DNA of 64,000 nt from Heyndrickxia shackletonii (GCF_001420715.1 NZ_LJJC01000015.1:212242-276241), one strand, 5' to 3'. Positions 1 to 7,283 are shown, counted from the first letter of the stretch. Numbers and translations: made by a program. Notes: generated from the sequence alone by a model not told the origin.

Positions 1-471
1 AACTAATTGAAATTCATTATAAGAAACCCAAACCTTTTTATCATTGACTAGCAAATAATATTTACTGTCATCATGTAGTTTCTGTTCAACTTTAAATATA
101 CCAGTAGTCGATACTTCATTGAATTGGTAGTCCGTAATTGTAATAAAGATTACGATAGAAGATATTATCAATATTGATTGAATAATTGATTTTATATCCG
201 TCTTTTTTCTTCCTCTCTTTCGTAAATATTTAATGTAAAGGAAGATATAAATAAGAGATAAGACAGGTACTACAAATATAGCTATAATAAAAGGTAAATT
301 CATTATTTCGTGGAGACTATAATTGAAATTCGCAATAGATTGAATTCTTCCAAGCTGTAACCCTATAAACGATAAATATATAAGTGCTAACAGCCAGTAC
401 AATGCTATTTTTTGAGCTTTATATAACTTTTTTATTTCTATTTCCTTCTCTTCTTTATTATTAAGGTTCAT
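1..471 (-). CDS. Membrane protein, C-terminus cut by window edge
   Basis: An open frame of 157 codons runs from ATG at 471 (RBS AGGGTTGAA just upstream) to base 1 with no stop, so the gene continues outside the window. The protein starts MNLNNKEEKEIEIKKLYKAQ, then has a hydrophobic helix at about residues 22-38, a second at about 58-76, a Lys/Arg-rich cytoplasmic stretch (YLRKRGRKK) and a third helix at about 90-104 (IIQSILIISSIVIFITI). The remaining residues look extracytoplasmic. No family was recognised. It is the first of a long run of minus-strand small genes. Confidence 0.75.
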   Translation of the reverse strand, partial: MNLNNKEEKEIEIKKLYKAQKIALYWLLALIYLSFIGLQLGRIQSIANFNYSLHEIMNLPFIIAIFVVPVLSLIYIFLYIKYLRKRGRKKTDIKSIIQSILIISSIVIFITITDYQFNEVSTTGIFKVEQKLHDDSKYYLLVNDKKVWVSYNEFQLV

Positions 472-540
472 TTCAACCCTACCCTAAAAAAATCTTTGTT
501 TTATTCTTTTAACATCCTGCTTCTTTAGATTAATAACTTC

Positions 541-590
541 AACAAAAAAAGCGTTAATCCTTCTTCGATTAACGCACCCAAAGTTTAAGA
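541..590 (-). repeat. ACTAAC-type repeat element, hairpin form
   Basis: The hairpin GCGTTAATC / GATTAACGC has a 7-nt loop and its minus-strand transcript ends in a T-run (TTTTTTT). The right core is reduced to GCACCCAAAGTTTAAG and overlaps the stop codon of the 53-aa gene. Likely the rho-independent terminator of that gene. Confidence 0.65.
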
Positions 591-746
591 TTTCTTTCTG
601 TCTATCAGTAGTCCTGCTATGAGTCCTAATAATATATTTGTTATTAAAATTGGGTTTATTGGTGTACTCATAATAATATATGTTAAAACACCTGCAACAA
701 TGGCTAACAAAATTATAAGACATAATTCTCCCCTAATTCTTAGCAT
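585..746 (-). CDS. Small two-helix membrane protein (53 aa)
   Basis: Frame from ATG 746 to TAA 585-587 encodes MLRIRGELCLIILLAIVAGV followed by a second hydrophobic helix and a charged end (LLIDRKKS). Two membrane helices with a short loop (STPINP) are evident. Stop overlaps the repeat element downstream. The RBS before ATG 746 is weak; a good GGGGAG site lies inside the gene before an out-of-frame ATG at 723 whose product looks unlike a protein. The true start may therefore differ (TTG inside the first helix is possible). Family unknown; the call rests on its hydrophobic pattern and position. Confidence 0.5.
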   Translation of the reverse strand: MLRIRGELCLIILLAIVAGVLTYIIMSTPINPILITNILLGLIAGLLIDRKKS

Positions 747-786
747 GAATTTTGCATTATTTTACCACAAGTGACTATAATTCTTA

Positions 787-866
787 TTAAATTATACTGC
801 CCCTTTTGTTCAATAAGAAAAGTGACGGATACTCAACAACCGCACCTGATTGTTTCGCAACTCTTA
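787..866 (-). repeat. ACTAAC-type repeat element
   Basis: Left core CTGCCCCTTTTGTTCAATAAG, a weak inner hairpin (AAAAGTGACGG...), and right core GCACCTGATTGTTTCG. It lies directly downstream of the minus-strand gene at 864-1465, whose stop it touches. Confidence 0.65.
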
Positions 867-1465
867 TTTGTTAGACCTATCATAAAAGTTAGTAGTATAG
901 AGATTAAATTCACTTCTAAAAGCTCCACGTAAATTACCAAACAAAGTTTCTAAATCGCTTCTCGAGAAGTATTTTCCATCTTTTATCTGTCTAATGCTTT
1001 CTTCTAAGCTTAAGAAACTCTTTATAGTGTCAACCAAGTATTCTTTTTCTTCCTTGTTATAATCTCCTTCAGAAACAAGATCTAACAGGGTGTTCCTTGC
1101 CTGTTCTACATCAAAAAGCATTCTACTCAGTTTATCTTTATCCATTGATTTGGGATCCGTGCCAATAAGCCAGTTCTGTTCAAAAATCGGAAGAATATAT
1201 CGGGTTCGCTCTACTGTGAAATTGATATTATCACTTGCTGAACTCTCTTTTAAATCCTTTTCATAGGTACCTTTAAACTCGTTAAGCTCTTCTTTATAGG
1301 TTTTACCATTATGTGTTTCCCAACCAGGATGATAAGTAAAACTATGATTGACACTAAAGGGCGATAACGGATAATACCAAGTCATTATAGAAATAAAAAT
1401 TATAATAACTATAATGAATGTTCCTAAACCTATCCCCAAAATATTTTTTTACGCTTTGTACTCAT
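864..1465 (-). CDS. Membrane-anchored helical protein with apparent start-proximal frameshift
   Basis: The frame ending at 864 has one N-terminal membrane helix (TFIIVIIIFISIMTWY) followed by about 150 extracytoplasmic residues rich in acidic and helical stretches. No family was recognised. Its only in-frame start is a TTG at 1439 without an RBS. A proper start, ATG at 1463-1465 behind AAGGAG, opens MSTKRKK and runs into the gene one base out of frame across a run of seven A (plus-strand T 1444-1450). Eight A would give MSTKRKKNILGIGLG. Either the run is a sequencing or mutational slip, or expression involves slippage. If the shift is real, the protein needs the weak TTG start. Confidence 0.65.
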
Positions 1466-1470
1466 ATAAA

Positions 1471-1610
1471 ACTCCTTTATTTTGGGGCTAATCCCCTTGT
1501 GGTTTTCAGTTGCTTAATTGTATCAATTCATAATTCCAATAAGGTAAAGTCTATTGAGACAGATTTCCTACATTTTTTAAAATTTTAATAATATTATAAC
1601 ATCACTTATT
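1471..1610. other. Intergenic stretch, upstream region of 864-1465 gene
   Basis: AT-rich sequence with the AAGGAG ribosome site of the gene to its left. A minus-strand TTGAAT followed 17 nt later by TATTAA could be its promoter, the TTGAAT being supplied by the repeat at 1611. No further gene seen. Confidence 0.3.
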
Positions 1611-1680
1611 CAACTAAACTGCCCCTTTAGTTTAAAAAGAGCCGACAATCGTTTAGATTATCAGCTATATCACGTTAGTT
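1611..1680 (-). repeat. ACTAAC-type repeat element
   Basis: Left core AACTAAACTGCCCCTTTAG, then a hairpin whose minus-strand form is GCTGATAATC / GATTGTCGGC with wobble pairs and a following TCTTTTT, and a right core CACGTTAGTTTAACG. Terminator-like for the 57-aa gene just to its right. Confidence 0.7.
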
Positions 1681-1688
1681 TAACGAAG

Positions 1689-1862
1689 TCATTTTCGATC
1701 TTTTGAAAATATCCTCTTTAACACTGCTATGATAAATAAAGAAAATATAAAACTTAGAACATTAATGATTTGTGATGAATTATTATTATAAGATTCATAA
1801 ACGCCAATCGGTATAAGATAAATTAATAATCCTACTATGTATATTAGTATTGTTTTTTTCAT
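1689..1862 (-). CDS. Small two-helix membrane protein (57 aa)
   Basis: ATG 1862 to TGA 1689-1691, preceded by AAGGAAATC at suitable distance. The product begins MKKTILIYIVGLLIYLIPIG, has a short polar loop (YESYNNNSSQ) and a second helix (VLSFIFSLFIIAVL) ending in a basic tail KRIFSKDRK, a typical inside-positive two-helix topology. No family recognised. Followed by a repeat element acting as the likely terminator. Confidence 0.6.
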   Translation of the reverse strand: MKKTILIYIVGLLIYLIPIGVYESYNNNSSQIINVLSFIFSLFIIAVLKRIFSKDRK

Positions 1863-1925
1863 AAAAATGATTTCCTTCTTATTATAATTAAAGTTGTTAG
1901 GTTGACCATCTTTTACTTTTTTATT

Positions 1926-1965
1926 CCACTAACTGCCCCGTTAGCTGATTAAGAAGCTATTTTTT
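1926..1965 (-). repeat. ACTAAC-type repeat, left core only
   Basis: CCACTAACTGCCCCGTTAG followed by CTGATTAAG. No clear inner hairpin or right core; it lies just left of the stop of the gene at 1975-2229. Confidence 0.5.
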
Positions 1966-1974
1966 TATATCTAT

Positions 1975-2229
1975 CTAAATATTGAATAGTGGTCGAATAA
2001 TAAATATCCCACCACAAATACTTATCATTGCTCCTAGACCTAATATTGTTTGGATAAGATAAAAATTAATAATTGGTGGTAATGGCGTGAACTTTTTAAA
2101 GCCTTCAAATTTATCAGTATTTAAAAAAACATCTTTTGTAATTCCTCTCATTCCCCAAAAGAATACAAAACCAAAAAGTATTAAAATAATTCCTCCAAAA
2201 GCCTGAGACTTAAAAAAGTTTACCACCAT
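1975..2229 (-). CDS. Small membrane protein (84 aa)
   Basis: Start chosen at ATG 2227-2229 because GGAGG lies 5 nt upstream; a TTG four codons earlier overlaps that RBS. Helix 1 spans about residues 10-28 (AFGGIILILFGFVFFWGM) and helix 2 about 58-80 (NFYLIQTILGLGAMISICGG), with a polar central loop containing Lys/Asp/Phe. Family not recognised. Single-gene unit bounded by repeat copies on both sides. Confidence 0.65.
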   Translation of the reverse strand: MVVNFFKSQAFGGIILILFGFVFFWGMRGITKDVFLNTDKFEGFKKFTPLPPIINFYLIQTILGLGAMISICGGIFIIRPLFNI

Positions 2230-2309
2230 TGGATCCTCCAAAATTTAGTATTCATAGATAAATTAGCGTTTAAAGCTAGAATATAATTCACTAATCTTAC
2301 CATATGTTT

Positions 2310-2393
2310 TTAAAGTAATCTGCCCCGTTAGCGCAATAAGGAAAGAGCAGGAGACTGTATTTATCTTCAGCTCTTGCACCCGTTGGTTCAATA
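2310..2393 (-). repeat. ACTAAC-type repeat element
   Basis: Left core CTGCCCCGTTAGCGCAATAAG, inner hairpin AGAGC...GCTCT (minus strand) and right core CTTGCACCCGTTGGTTCAAT ending one base before the stop codon of the DUF3916 gene. Confidence 0.75.
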
Positions 2394-2900
2394 TTAAAGT
2401 TGTCCAATATACCAAGTTTCACCGCCATATAAAACAGAATTAAAGTCCCTATTTATCACTTTGGATTTAGTTCCGATAACACTTAGTCCGGAAGGAATTT
2501 CCACATTCCATTCTTTAGCAAAGTCCCGAAAATCCTCTAACTTTTCTACCGAAACATTTCCATCGTTCCACACAAGTTCAGCTTCTTTGGGTTCATTAAA
2601 AATATAGATTTTTGTGGCATACCAATAATGAAAATCAATCATTAAAACAACTTTTGCATCCGCTAATTTAGTTGGTTTTAAATCAATTAATTGTTTAGTG
2701 CTGTTAATCAAAAACTGGAAACACTCGGATTTTAATTTATTTGAAACTTTTGAGGAATTTAACCAATATGCTCCATTATCAGGAAGATGGTATTCATAAT
2801 ATCCTTCAAAGTCTGTTGGGAAAATTCTGGTCTCTTCTTCAAAATCATTGTAAAACTTTCTAATTCTTCTTTTTAATCCTCGAAATTTTTTCATTCTCAT
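2394..2900 (-). CDS. Probable DUF3916 family protein
   Basis: A soluble 168-aa protein starting MRMKKFRGLKRRIRKFYNDF behind a GGAGA site. The basic RGLKRR start, aromatic YYEYHLPDNGAYWLNSS segment, and C-terminal ETWYIGQL are shared in spirit with the paralogue at 12350-12883 (VRGLRRR, YWHLHLPF, EIWFIGEL), supporting one family. From memory both fit DUF3916, a Bacillus family of about 170-190 aa with no known role. The pair is one of the clear paralogue sets in the accessory array. Function is unknown. Confidence 0.7.
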   Translation of the reverse strand: MRMKKFRGLKRRIRKFYNDFEEETRIFPTDFEGYYEYHLPDNGAYWLNSSKVSNKLKSECFQFLINSTKQLIDLKPTKLADAKVVLMIDFHYWYATKIYIFNEPKEAELVWNDGNVSVEKLEDFRDFAKEWNVEIPSGLSVIGTKSKVINRDFNSVLYGGETWYIGQL

Positions 2901-2992
2901 TCTGTTGTTCTCCTAAATATAAGGTTTGAATTTTGCATAATGTATTCTATCTTTTTAACTCCCCATTGATACGATAACCCTAATTCTCCTTA

Positions 2993-3062
2993 AACTAAAC
3001 TGCACCTTTAGTGCAAAAAGAAAAAGCTGATTAACTTTTGGTTGATCAGCACTAGCCATTAT
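2993..3062 (-). repeat. ACTAAC-type repeat element
   Basis: Left core AACTAAACTGCACCTTTAG, then a hairpin with minus-strand arms GCTGATCAAC / GTTAATCAGC followed by TTTTTC, and a degenerate right side. Terminator-like for the gene at 3087-3392. Confidence 0.7.
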
Positions 3063-3086
3063 TGTCTAATAATGAAATTAGTTATT

Positions 3087-3392
3087 TTATATCGATAAAC
3101 CAGAACCTAAGTAAAATATTCCCCAAATAATAAACAATATATTTGTTAATAAGTTAAAGAATATATAAAACCAGAACGCTTTCTCTATACTTCTCTCTCT
3201 TTTTGAAAATTTGATATAAACAGTCGTGAATATCAGCACTAACTCAGCAGCTAAAATAAGCAGTGAGTTAAAAACCACTTCAATAGGGATGAAAAAATTA
3301 ACAATGTTAGCAAGACCAAACGGAAAAGTAATTAAAAGTAGTAGTATAAGTGATCCTTTGTTAATAATATTATTTAATAATTTGCTATCCAT
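3087..3392 (-). CDS. Three-helix membrane protein (101 aa)
   Basis: ATG 3392 preceded by GGAGGCTCCAA. The helices are at about residues 14-34 (SLILLLLITFPFGLANIV), 40-58 (VVFNSLLILAAELVLIFTTV) and 72-95 (FWFYIFFNLLTNILFIIWGIF), with a basic loop KFSKRERS between the second and third. No family recognised. Bounded on both sides by repeat copies. Confidence 0.65.
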   Translation of the reverse strand: MDSKLLNNIINKGSLILLLLITFPFGLANIVNFFIPIEVVFNSLLILAAELVLIFTTVYIKFSKRERSIEKAFWFYIFFNLLTNILFIIWGIFYLGSGLSI

Positions 3393-3509
3393 TTGGAGCC
3401 TCCGTTAATTTGAGAAATCCTATAATAATATTTAATCTTATAAAAATTACTAACACTAATAAAATCTCAACTCTACTGTACTATCTTCCATATTTTAATC
3501 TAAATCCTT

Positions 3510-3541
3510 GTTAAACTAACCTGCCCCTTTAGCTTAATAAG
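3510..3541 (-). repeat. ACTAAC-type repeat, left core overlapping a stop codon
   Basis: GTTAAACTAACCTGCCCCTT then TAGCTTAATAAG. The TAA stop of the gene at 3534-3860 lies inside this core (3534-3536), so the core supplies the gene end; no inner hairpin separates them. Confidence 0.6.
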
Positions 3542-3860
3542 AGAAACCCTCTTTTTTTAATATTGAACGTATTTGATAACCTTCACTACTTGGGAAAACT
3601 TCAATAAAACCGATTTTACCTTTATAAACTTCGATTGTTCCTATCCCTTCAAATGAAAAGAATTCAAGTTTATCCTCATTATCAACATTCTGAGAAAGAT
3701 AAAATGAACCACAATCTGGGTCACCACACTCGCAAAGTCCTTTTATTTGCAGATTATCAACCTGATTTGCTAATTCAAATTCCGATTTACTAATAAAGTA
3801 GTCTTTTATTCTGTTTGAGAGTGTTGGTAAAACATCAATAAGCAACGGAAAATTCTCCAT
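3534..3860 (-). CDS. Hypothetical protein with CxCGxxxC motif (108 aa)
   Basis: Starts MENFPLLIDVLPTLSNRIKD at ATG 3860 behind GGGGG. Residues about 43-52 carry the cluster LCECGDPDCGSF, which could bind a metal; the rest alternates short beta-like strands (KLEFFSFEGIGTIEVYKGKIGFIEVFP). No membrane helix. The motif is reminiscent of small Bacillus proteins of unknown function often found in accessory regions. I did not recognise a named family. Confidence 0.6.
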   Translation of the reverse strand: MENFPLLIDVLPTLSNRIKDYFISKSEFELANQVDNLQIKGLCECGDPDCGSFYLSQNVDNEDKLEFFSFEGIGTIEVYKGKIGFIEVFPSSEGYQIRSILKKEGFSY

Positions 3861-3904
3861 AATCCAACCCCCTTTTGGGAATCTTTTATTTCTATTTTAT
3901 CAGC

Positions 3905-3952
3905 TGTTATTGTTAAACTAACCTCCCCTTTAGTGGAACAAAAAAAGAGCAC
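3905..3952 (-). repeat. ACTAAC-type repeat element, left part
   Basis: GTTAAACTAACCTCCCCTTT then AGTGGAACAAAAAAAGAGC. The arms CACTAAAG and TTAGTTT flank the GGGGAGG loop in the minus-strand sense. It lies downstream of the gene at 3991-4452. On the other side, a minus-strand TTAGTT 16 nt before TAAAAT could be part of the promoter of the gene at 3534. Confidence 0.55.
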
Positions 3953-3990
3953 TTAAAGCGACCTCATCTACATTAACTCTTTTCCCTTCT

Positions 3991-4452
3991 TCACCGCTCT
4001 TTAGCTTCAAACGTAGCTCCTTTTTCATCTCGAGCATTTACTCGCTTTTGCAAAAGGACAGAATCCCATAACCAATATATAACTGCAAATATAATACTTA
4101 AAGCACAATATGTTGGGGTTTTAATTAAATATAATGGTGTATTATCAATTATTATATTAACCAACAATACCGCGACAAAAAAAACGAACGTATAAATTAT
4201 AAGATATAATCCACTATATTTATGTGGACGTATATTTAAAATTATTTGTAAAGGCATAGCAAAAAGTAAATAAGAAATAAAAACAAAGACAGAATACATA
4301 ATAATGGCAAGTAACGTAAGCCAAGATAGTCCTAAGAAACAGACAATCATCATAATTGAAGAAGAGATACTAGAAAATAATAAACTAAAAAAGTAAAAAG
4401 GTACTTTATCGCTAAGTCCCCATAATTTTTCGGTTAATTTCCAAGTCTCCAT
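3991..4452 (-). CDS. Polytopic membrane protein, possibly UPF0715-like
   Basis: Start chosen at ATG 4450-4452, eight bases after AGGGG; an upstream alternative adds three residues. The 153-aa product has four strong helices: about 18-40 (PFYFFSLLFSSISSSIMMIV), 44-70, 84-106 (YLIIYTFVFFVAVLLVNII) and 116-135, with a charged tail (KRVNARDEKGATFEAKER). The SLLFSSISSS...AMPLQIILN arrangement recalls UPF0715 membrane proteins of Bacillus (YwlA-like), but that is a memory-based resemblance only. Function unknown. Confidence 0.6.
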   Translation of the reverse strand: METWKLTEKLWGLSDKVPFYFFSLLFSSISSSIMMIVCFLGLSWLTLLAIIMYSVFVFISYLLFAMPLQIILNIRPHKYSGLYLIIYTFVFFVAVLLVNIIIDNTPLYLIKTPTYCALSIIFAVIYWLWDSVLLQKRVNARDEKGATFEAKER

Positions 4453-4502
4453 AATAAACACCCCTTGTTAAAGAGTAATTTTATTCCATTTCATTATATT
4501 TT

Positions 4503-4652
4503 TTCAACTACCCTGCTTTTTTAGCACAATAAGAAACTTCAACAAAAAAGCATTAATCCTTCTTGAATTAAACTGCCCCTTAAGTCGAATAAGAAAGAGC
4601 CACCAAAATTGGCAGCTGGATCTAAAACTCTTGCCCCCGCTAGTTGAAGAAG
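4503..4652 (-). repeat. Two ACTAAC-type repeat elements in tandem
   Basis: A left core with hairpin (CTGCTTTTTTAGCACAATAAG then AAAAAGCATTAATCCTTC) runs straight into a second full element (CTGCCCCTTAAGTCGAATAAG, GCCACCAAAATTGGCAGC, CTTGCCCCCGCTAGTTGAAG). The second inner hairpin forms GCTGCCA / TGGTGGC followed by CTCTTTCTTATT on the minus strand. Confidence 0.7.
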
Positions 4653-4681
4653 AAAAGTTTCACAAAAGACTTTTTAAAAAT

Positions 4682-4885
4682 TTATAAAAAAAAACCAGCT
4701 AATCCAGAAATTATGAAATAAATACTGAATCTAAAAGATTTAACTAAGTATTCATTCCTTGTTATCCATTTTTCTTTCTTTTTACTTGTCCAAACCCACA
4801 GTTTTATGAATTCAATTAAAAATAAAATACCAAAACATATAAAAAGCAGGAAAAATATCCACTTCAATATTGAAATTATTATCAT
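4682..4885 (-). CDS. Small two-helix membrane protein (67 aa)
   Basis: ATG 4885 follows GAGGTGGGTAT. Helix 1 covers about residues 3-29 (IISILKWIFFLLFICFGILF), then a basic loop (TSKKKEKWITRNE) and helix 2 about 51-67 (FSIYFIISGLAGFFL) running to the stop. No family recognised. Confidence 0.6.
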   Translation of the reverse strand: MIIISILKWIFFLLFICFGILFLIEFIKLWVWTSKKKEKWITRNEYLVKSFRFSIYFIISGLAGFFL

Positions 4886-4929
4886 ATACCCACCTCAACA
4901 CTACATCTTACTGTAAATATGTTTTTCCC

Positions 4930-5010
4930 TATTAACCTGCTCCTTACCGCAATAAGAAAAGAGCACCCATTCTTAAAAGGGATACTAATGATACCTTTTA
5001 AGAAAAAGAG
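4930..5010 (-). repeat. Degenerate ACTAAC-type repeat element with variant hairpin
   Basis: Left core CCTGCTCCTTACCGCAATAAG, followed by an inner inverted repeat (CCATTCTTAAAAGG... / CCTTTTAAGAA) near 4973-5005. Lies downstream of the 60-aa gene at 5017. Confidence 0.5.
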
Positions 5011-5016
5011 GAATAA

Positions 5017-5199
5017 CTATATGCCTTTATAAAGATAAAAATAAAAGGAAATAAAATAAACAACAATATGAAGGTAAGCATAAATTTTTCCCATAAACAT
5101 AAAAAATCCTTTGTCTTTACGAAAGAATAACAAAAATCCGATACACATTATTAGTACAATGATATATATAGGGGAAATTGCTAAATGTGAAATACGCAT
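5017..5199 (-). CDS. Small two-helix membrane protein (60 aa)
   Basis: Start set at ATG 5197-5199 since GGAGCAACTTT precedes it; an upstream in-frame start would lack an RBS. Sequence MRISHLAISPIYIIVLIMCI leads into the first helix, then FRKDKG loop and a second helix (AYLHIVVYFISFYFYL). No recognised family. Confidence 0.6.
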   Translation of the reverse strand: MRISHLAISPIYIIVLIMCIGFLLFFRKDKGFFMFMGKIYAYLHIVVYFISFYFYLYKGI

Positions 5200-5269
5200 A
5201 AAGTTGCTCCTTGTATAATCCAAATCACTTAATTATAAGCCCATTATCTAGGTTGTGTGTATAAAAAAC

Positions 5270-5360
5270 TTATTAAGCTAAACTGCCCCTTTAGTCGAAT
5301 AAGATAAAGCCACCAAATTGGTAGCTGGATCTTTAACTCTTGCACCCGATAGTTAAAGAG
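5270..5360 (-). repeat. ACTAAC-type repeat element, full copy
   Basis: Left core AACTGCCCCTTTAGTCGAAT, inner GCCACCAAATTGGTAGC, right core TTGCACCCGATAGTTAAAG. On the minus strand the inner part forms GCTACCA / TGGTGGC followed by TTTATCTTATT, a terminator for the DinB-like gene. Confidence 0.8.
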
Positions 5361-5370
5361 AATATCTATA

Positions 5371-5826
5371 TTACGCTTTATTTTTATTAAGAATTTGGTT
5401 GTTAATATGATGTTCCATATGATTAAGATAATCTTTTAGGAGCCACTCTAATGTTTCTTGTTTATTTCCTATATCACAAAGATATGATAATCCCTCTTTT
5501 GGAATATTTGATATAATATTTATGATTTGCTCATTTAATGATAAAAAAAGATTTACTATCTCCTCAAGTGGTCTTTCTTGATAATTCTGAAGTATTACCC
5601 ATTGGTCTTGATTATATGATTGGATAACAAATGGTTGTTCTTCGTACTGAATCTTTATAAACCTATTAATATTATTTAATGCAGAATCGCATAGATGCCC
5701 TAAAATCTCTTTTTGGGACCATTTATTTGGTAATGGGCGATTTGATATTTCTGTTTCTGCCATTGAGTTATATACCTTTGGTAATGTTTGCATCCAATAG
5801 TTTATTGCATTAATTATATCTTCCAC
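5371..5826 (-). CDS. DinB-like (DinB_2) family protein
   Basis: 151 aa, starting at GTG 5826 behind GGAGTG. The four-helix DinB fold pattern is visible: WSQKEILGHLCDSA (residues about 36-48) supplies the first metal-ligand His, and DYLNHMEHHINN near the C-terminus supplies the other two. DinB/YfiT-type proteins are metal-binding and in Bacillaceae include thiol transferases; the substrate here is unknown. NKWSQKEILGHL is a typical N-terminal signature. Single-gene unit with its own repeat terminator. Confidence 0.8.
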   Translation of the reverse strand: MEDIINAINYWMQTLPKVYNSMAETEISNRPLPNKWSQKEILGHLCDSALNNINRFIKIQYEEQPFVIQSYNQDQWVILQNYQERPLEEIVNLFLSLNEQIINIISNIPKEGLSYLCDIGNKQETLEWLLKDYLNHMEHHINNQILNKNKA

Positions 5827-5887
5827 ACGCCTTCACTCCTTCAATATAACTAAAAAACTATATTCTTCGAAAGACTTTAATATCCCT

Positions 5888-6051
5888 TATTAAACTAAAC
5901 TGCCCCATTAGTGCAACAAGAAAAAGGGTTCGCAGTAGCAACTATTATTTGATGGTTCAGATAACATTCAATAAATTATTAAAAAGTTATCAGCGGGCTC
6001 GTTCTCCGATAATATTGCCTGAACAGCTGAATCCTTTTACCACTGTTAGAA
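5888..6051 (-). repeat. ACTAAC-type repeat element with long inner hairpin
   Basis: Left core AACTAAACTGCCCCATTAG and GTGCAACAAG, then an unusually long inner stem: AAAAAGGGTTCGCAG at 5925 pairs with CTGAATCCTTTT at about 6028-6039, enclosing about 90 nt with further pairing (GTTCAGATAAC / TATTGCCTGAAC). No clear right core. Shows that inner hairpin length varies widely within the family. Confidence 0.55.
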
Positions 6052-6054
6052 TCT

Positions 6055-6390
6055 TTAGTTTTTTGCTTTTGTTAAATGATAACTTTCTCTTATCATTTCG
6101 TAAATCTCTTCCTCTGGAATAGTACTGTCAAGAATAATAGAATTCCAGTGCTCTTTATTAAGATGGTATGCTGGAACTACAGAAGGATAAAGTTTACGCC
6201 AGAAATCCAGCGAACCTGGTTCGCACTTCACATTGACCCAGATGTGGTCATCTTTTTCAAATATCCAGGCAAACACTTTCTCGTTTTTTTTATGCCGCAT
6301 CAATGTCCAATTCTTATCACGAAACGGATAATCTTCATACGTTTCTTCTAACTTCAGACAGTAATCAATAGCTTCCTCTCTCATTTTCAT
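6055..6390 (-). CDS. MmcQ/YjbR family protein
   Basis: 111 aa with the typical MmcQ/YjbR sequence: EEAIDYCLKLEETYEDYPFR at the N-terminus, then KVFAWIF, IWVNVKCEP, and the PAYHLNKEHWNSIILD core, ending in a helix (EEEIYEMIRESYHL). The family has a CyaY-like fold and is sometimes annotated as DNA-binding; cellular role is unproven. ATG 6390 follows GGGGTGG. A second, distant family member sits at 30492-30857. Confidence 0.85.
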   Translation of the reverse strand: MKMREEAIDYCLKLEETYEDYPFRDKNWTLMRHKKNEKVFAWIFEKDDHIWVNVKCEPGSLDFWRKLYPSVVPAYHLNKEHWNSIILDSTIPEEEIYEMIRESYHLTKAKN

Positions 6391-6540
6391 TGTTTACCAC
6401 CCCTTCAACATCAAAGCATTTAAAGCTTTACACGGAACGTTAGTTAGTTCAAAAAAATAATCATAATTTTACCATAAAATTGATTCTAAATATTTAAAGG
6501 AGTCCTCAACAAGTTATTCTATTGTCCACAATGAATTTTT

Positions 6541-6624
6541 ACTAAACTGCCACTTTTGTTCAATAAGAAAAGCCACCGAAATGGCAGCTGGATCTTAAAC
6601 TATTGCACCCGATGGTTGAAGAAG
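6541..6624 (-). repeat. ACTAAC-type repeat element, full copy
   Basis: Left core CTGCCACTTTTGTTCAATAAG, inner GCCACCGAAATGGCAGC, right core TTGCACCCGATGGTTGAAG. Its right edge is also the edge of the segment duplicated at 22.4 kb. Confidence 0.8.
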
Positions 6625-6637
6625 AACATCTTATTTT

Positions 6638-7105
6638 CTAAGCTTTTATTTTTCTAATCTTTATATCCGAGGAATGAATAAGTATTTTCGTTTGTGAATG
6701 TAAAAGAATTTCATGTTGTAATTTCCTTCTACTCAACGGAAGTATCTCATCATAGCCCCACTCATCAAGTCCTCTTCTACCACCGAAGACAATTTCATTA
6801 GGCTTGTTACCGTAAACATTTCTTTTAATATCATAATCCATTAAAAACTTACGAACGTTTAACCATTGTATTTCATATATCCCCGCATCTTCTTCATATT
6901 GCTCAATCACCATTTTAATTGTGGTCGGATCCTTTGTTCTCCCATTTTCTTGATTCAAAACCGTAAGAGAAACAACCTTACCATCATGAAATGAATGGTT
7001 TTTCAAAAAATTGGATGTCTCTTTATTAAATCTGGATAATAGTTTTTTTAACTCTTTTGAATAGCCCATTACATCCCAATGGTCATCATCTACAAAATAC
7101 TTCAT
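6638..7105 (-). CDS. Hypothetical protein (155 aa), parent of a duplicated fragment
   Basis: Start set at ATG 7103-7105 after GGGAGAATTTTTACA; a longer frame upstream lacks an RBS. Sequence MKYFVDDDHWDVMGYSKELK, then HSFHDGKVVSLTVLN, IYEIQWLNVRKFLMDYDIKR, GNKPNEIVFGGRRGLDEWGYDEILPL and a basic C-terminus. HDGKV with following hydrophobic strands and the predicted beta-rich centre suggest a compact soluble protein; no named family recognised. The last 67 codons plus downstream sequence are repeated almost identically at 22412-22629. Confidence 0.7.
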   Translation of the reverse strand: MKYFVDDDHWDVMGYSKELKKLLSRFNKETSNFLKNHSFHDGKVVSLTVLNQENGRTKDPTTIKMVIEQYEEDAGIYEIQWLNVRKFLMDYDIKRNVYGNKPNEIVFGGRRGLDEWGYDEILPLSRRKLQHEILLHSQTKILIHSSDIKIRKIKA

Positions 7106-7193
7106 TGTAAAAATTCTCCCTAAACTACCGAATTTATTTATCAAATATTATCTCAGAAAATCGCACGATTGTGTAATTTAGTTAAACGACACT

Positions 7194-7283
7194 CCTCAAC
7201 TAACCTGCCCTTTTGTTTAATAAGAAAAGCCCGCCGAAATGGCGGCTGGATCTTAAACTATTGCACGTGTTAGCTGAACAAGC
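7194..7283 (-). repeat. ACTAAC-type repeat element overlapping a stop codon
   Basis: Left core CCTGCCCTTTTGTTTAATAAG, inner GCCCGCCGAAATGGCGGC giving a strong GCCGCC / GGCGGGC terminator stem on the minus strand, right core TTGCACGTGTTAGCTGAAC. The TAA stop of the gene at 7270 lies within the right core. Confidence 0.8.

Noticed and set aside
484-723. 79-aa frame with a good GGGGAG site
   Set aside because: The product is rich in Cys/Tyr/Asn with no fold-like pattern, runs through the repeat hairpin, and overlaps a better membrane-protein frame (585-746).
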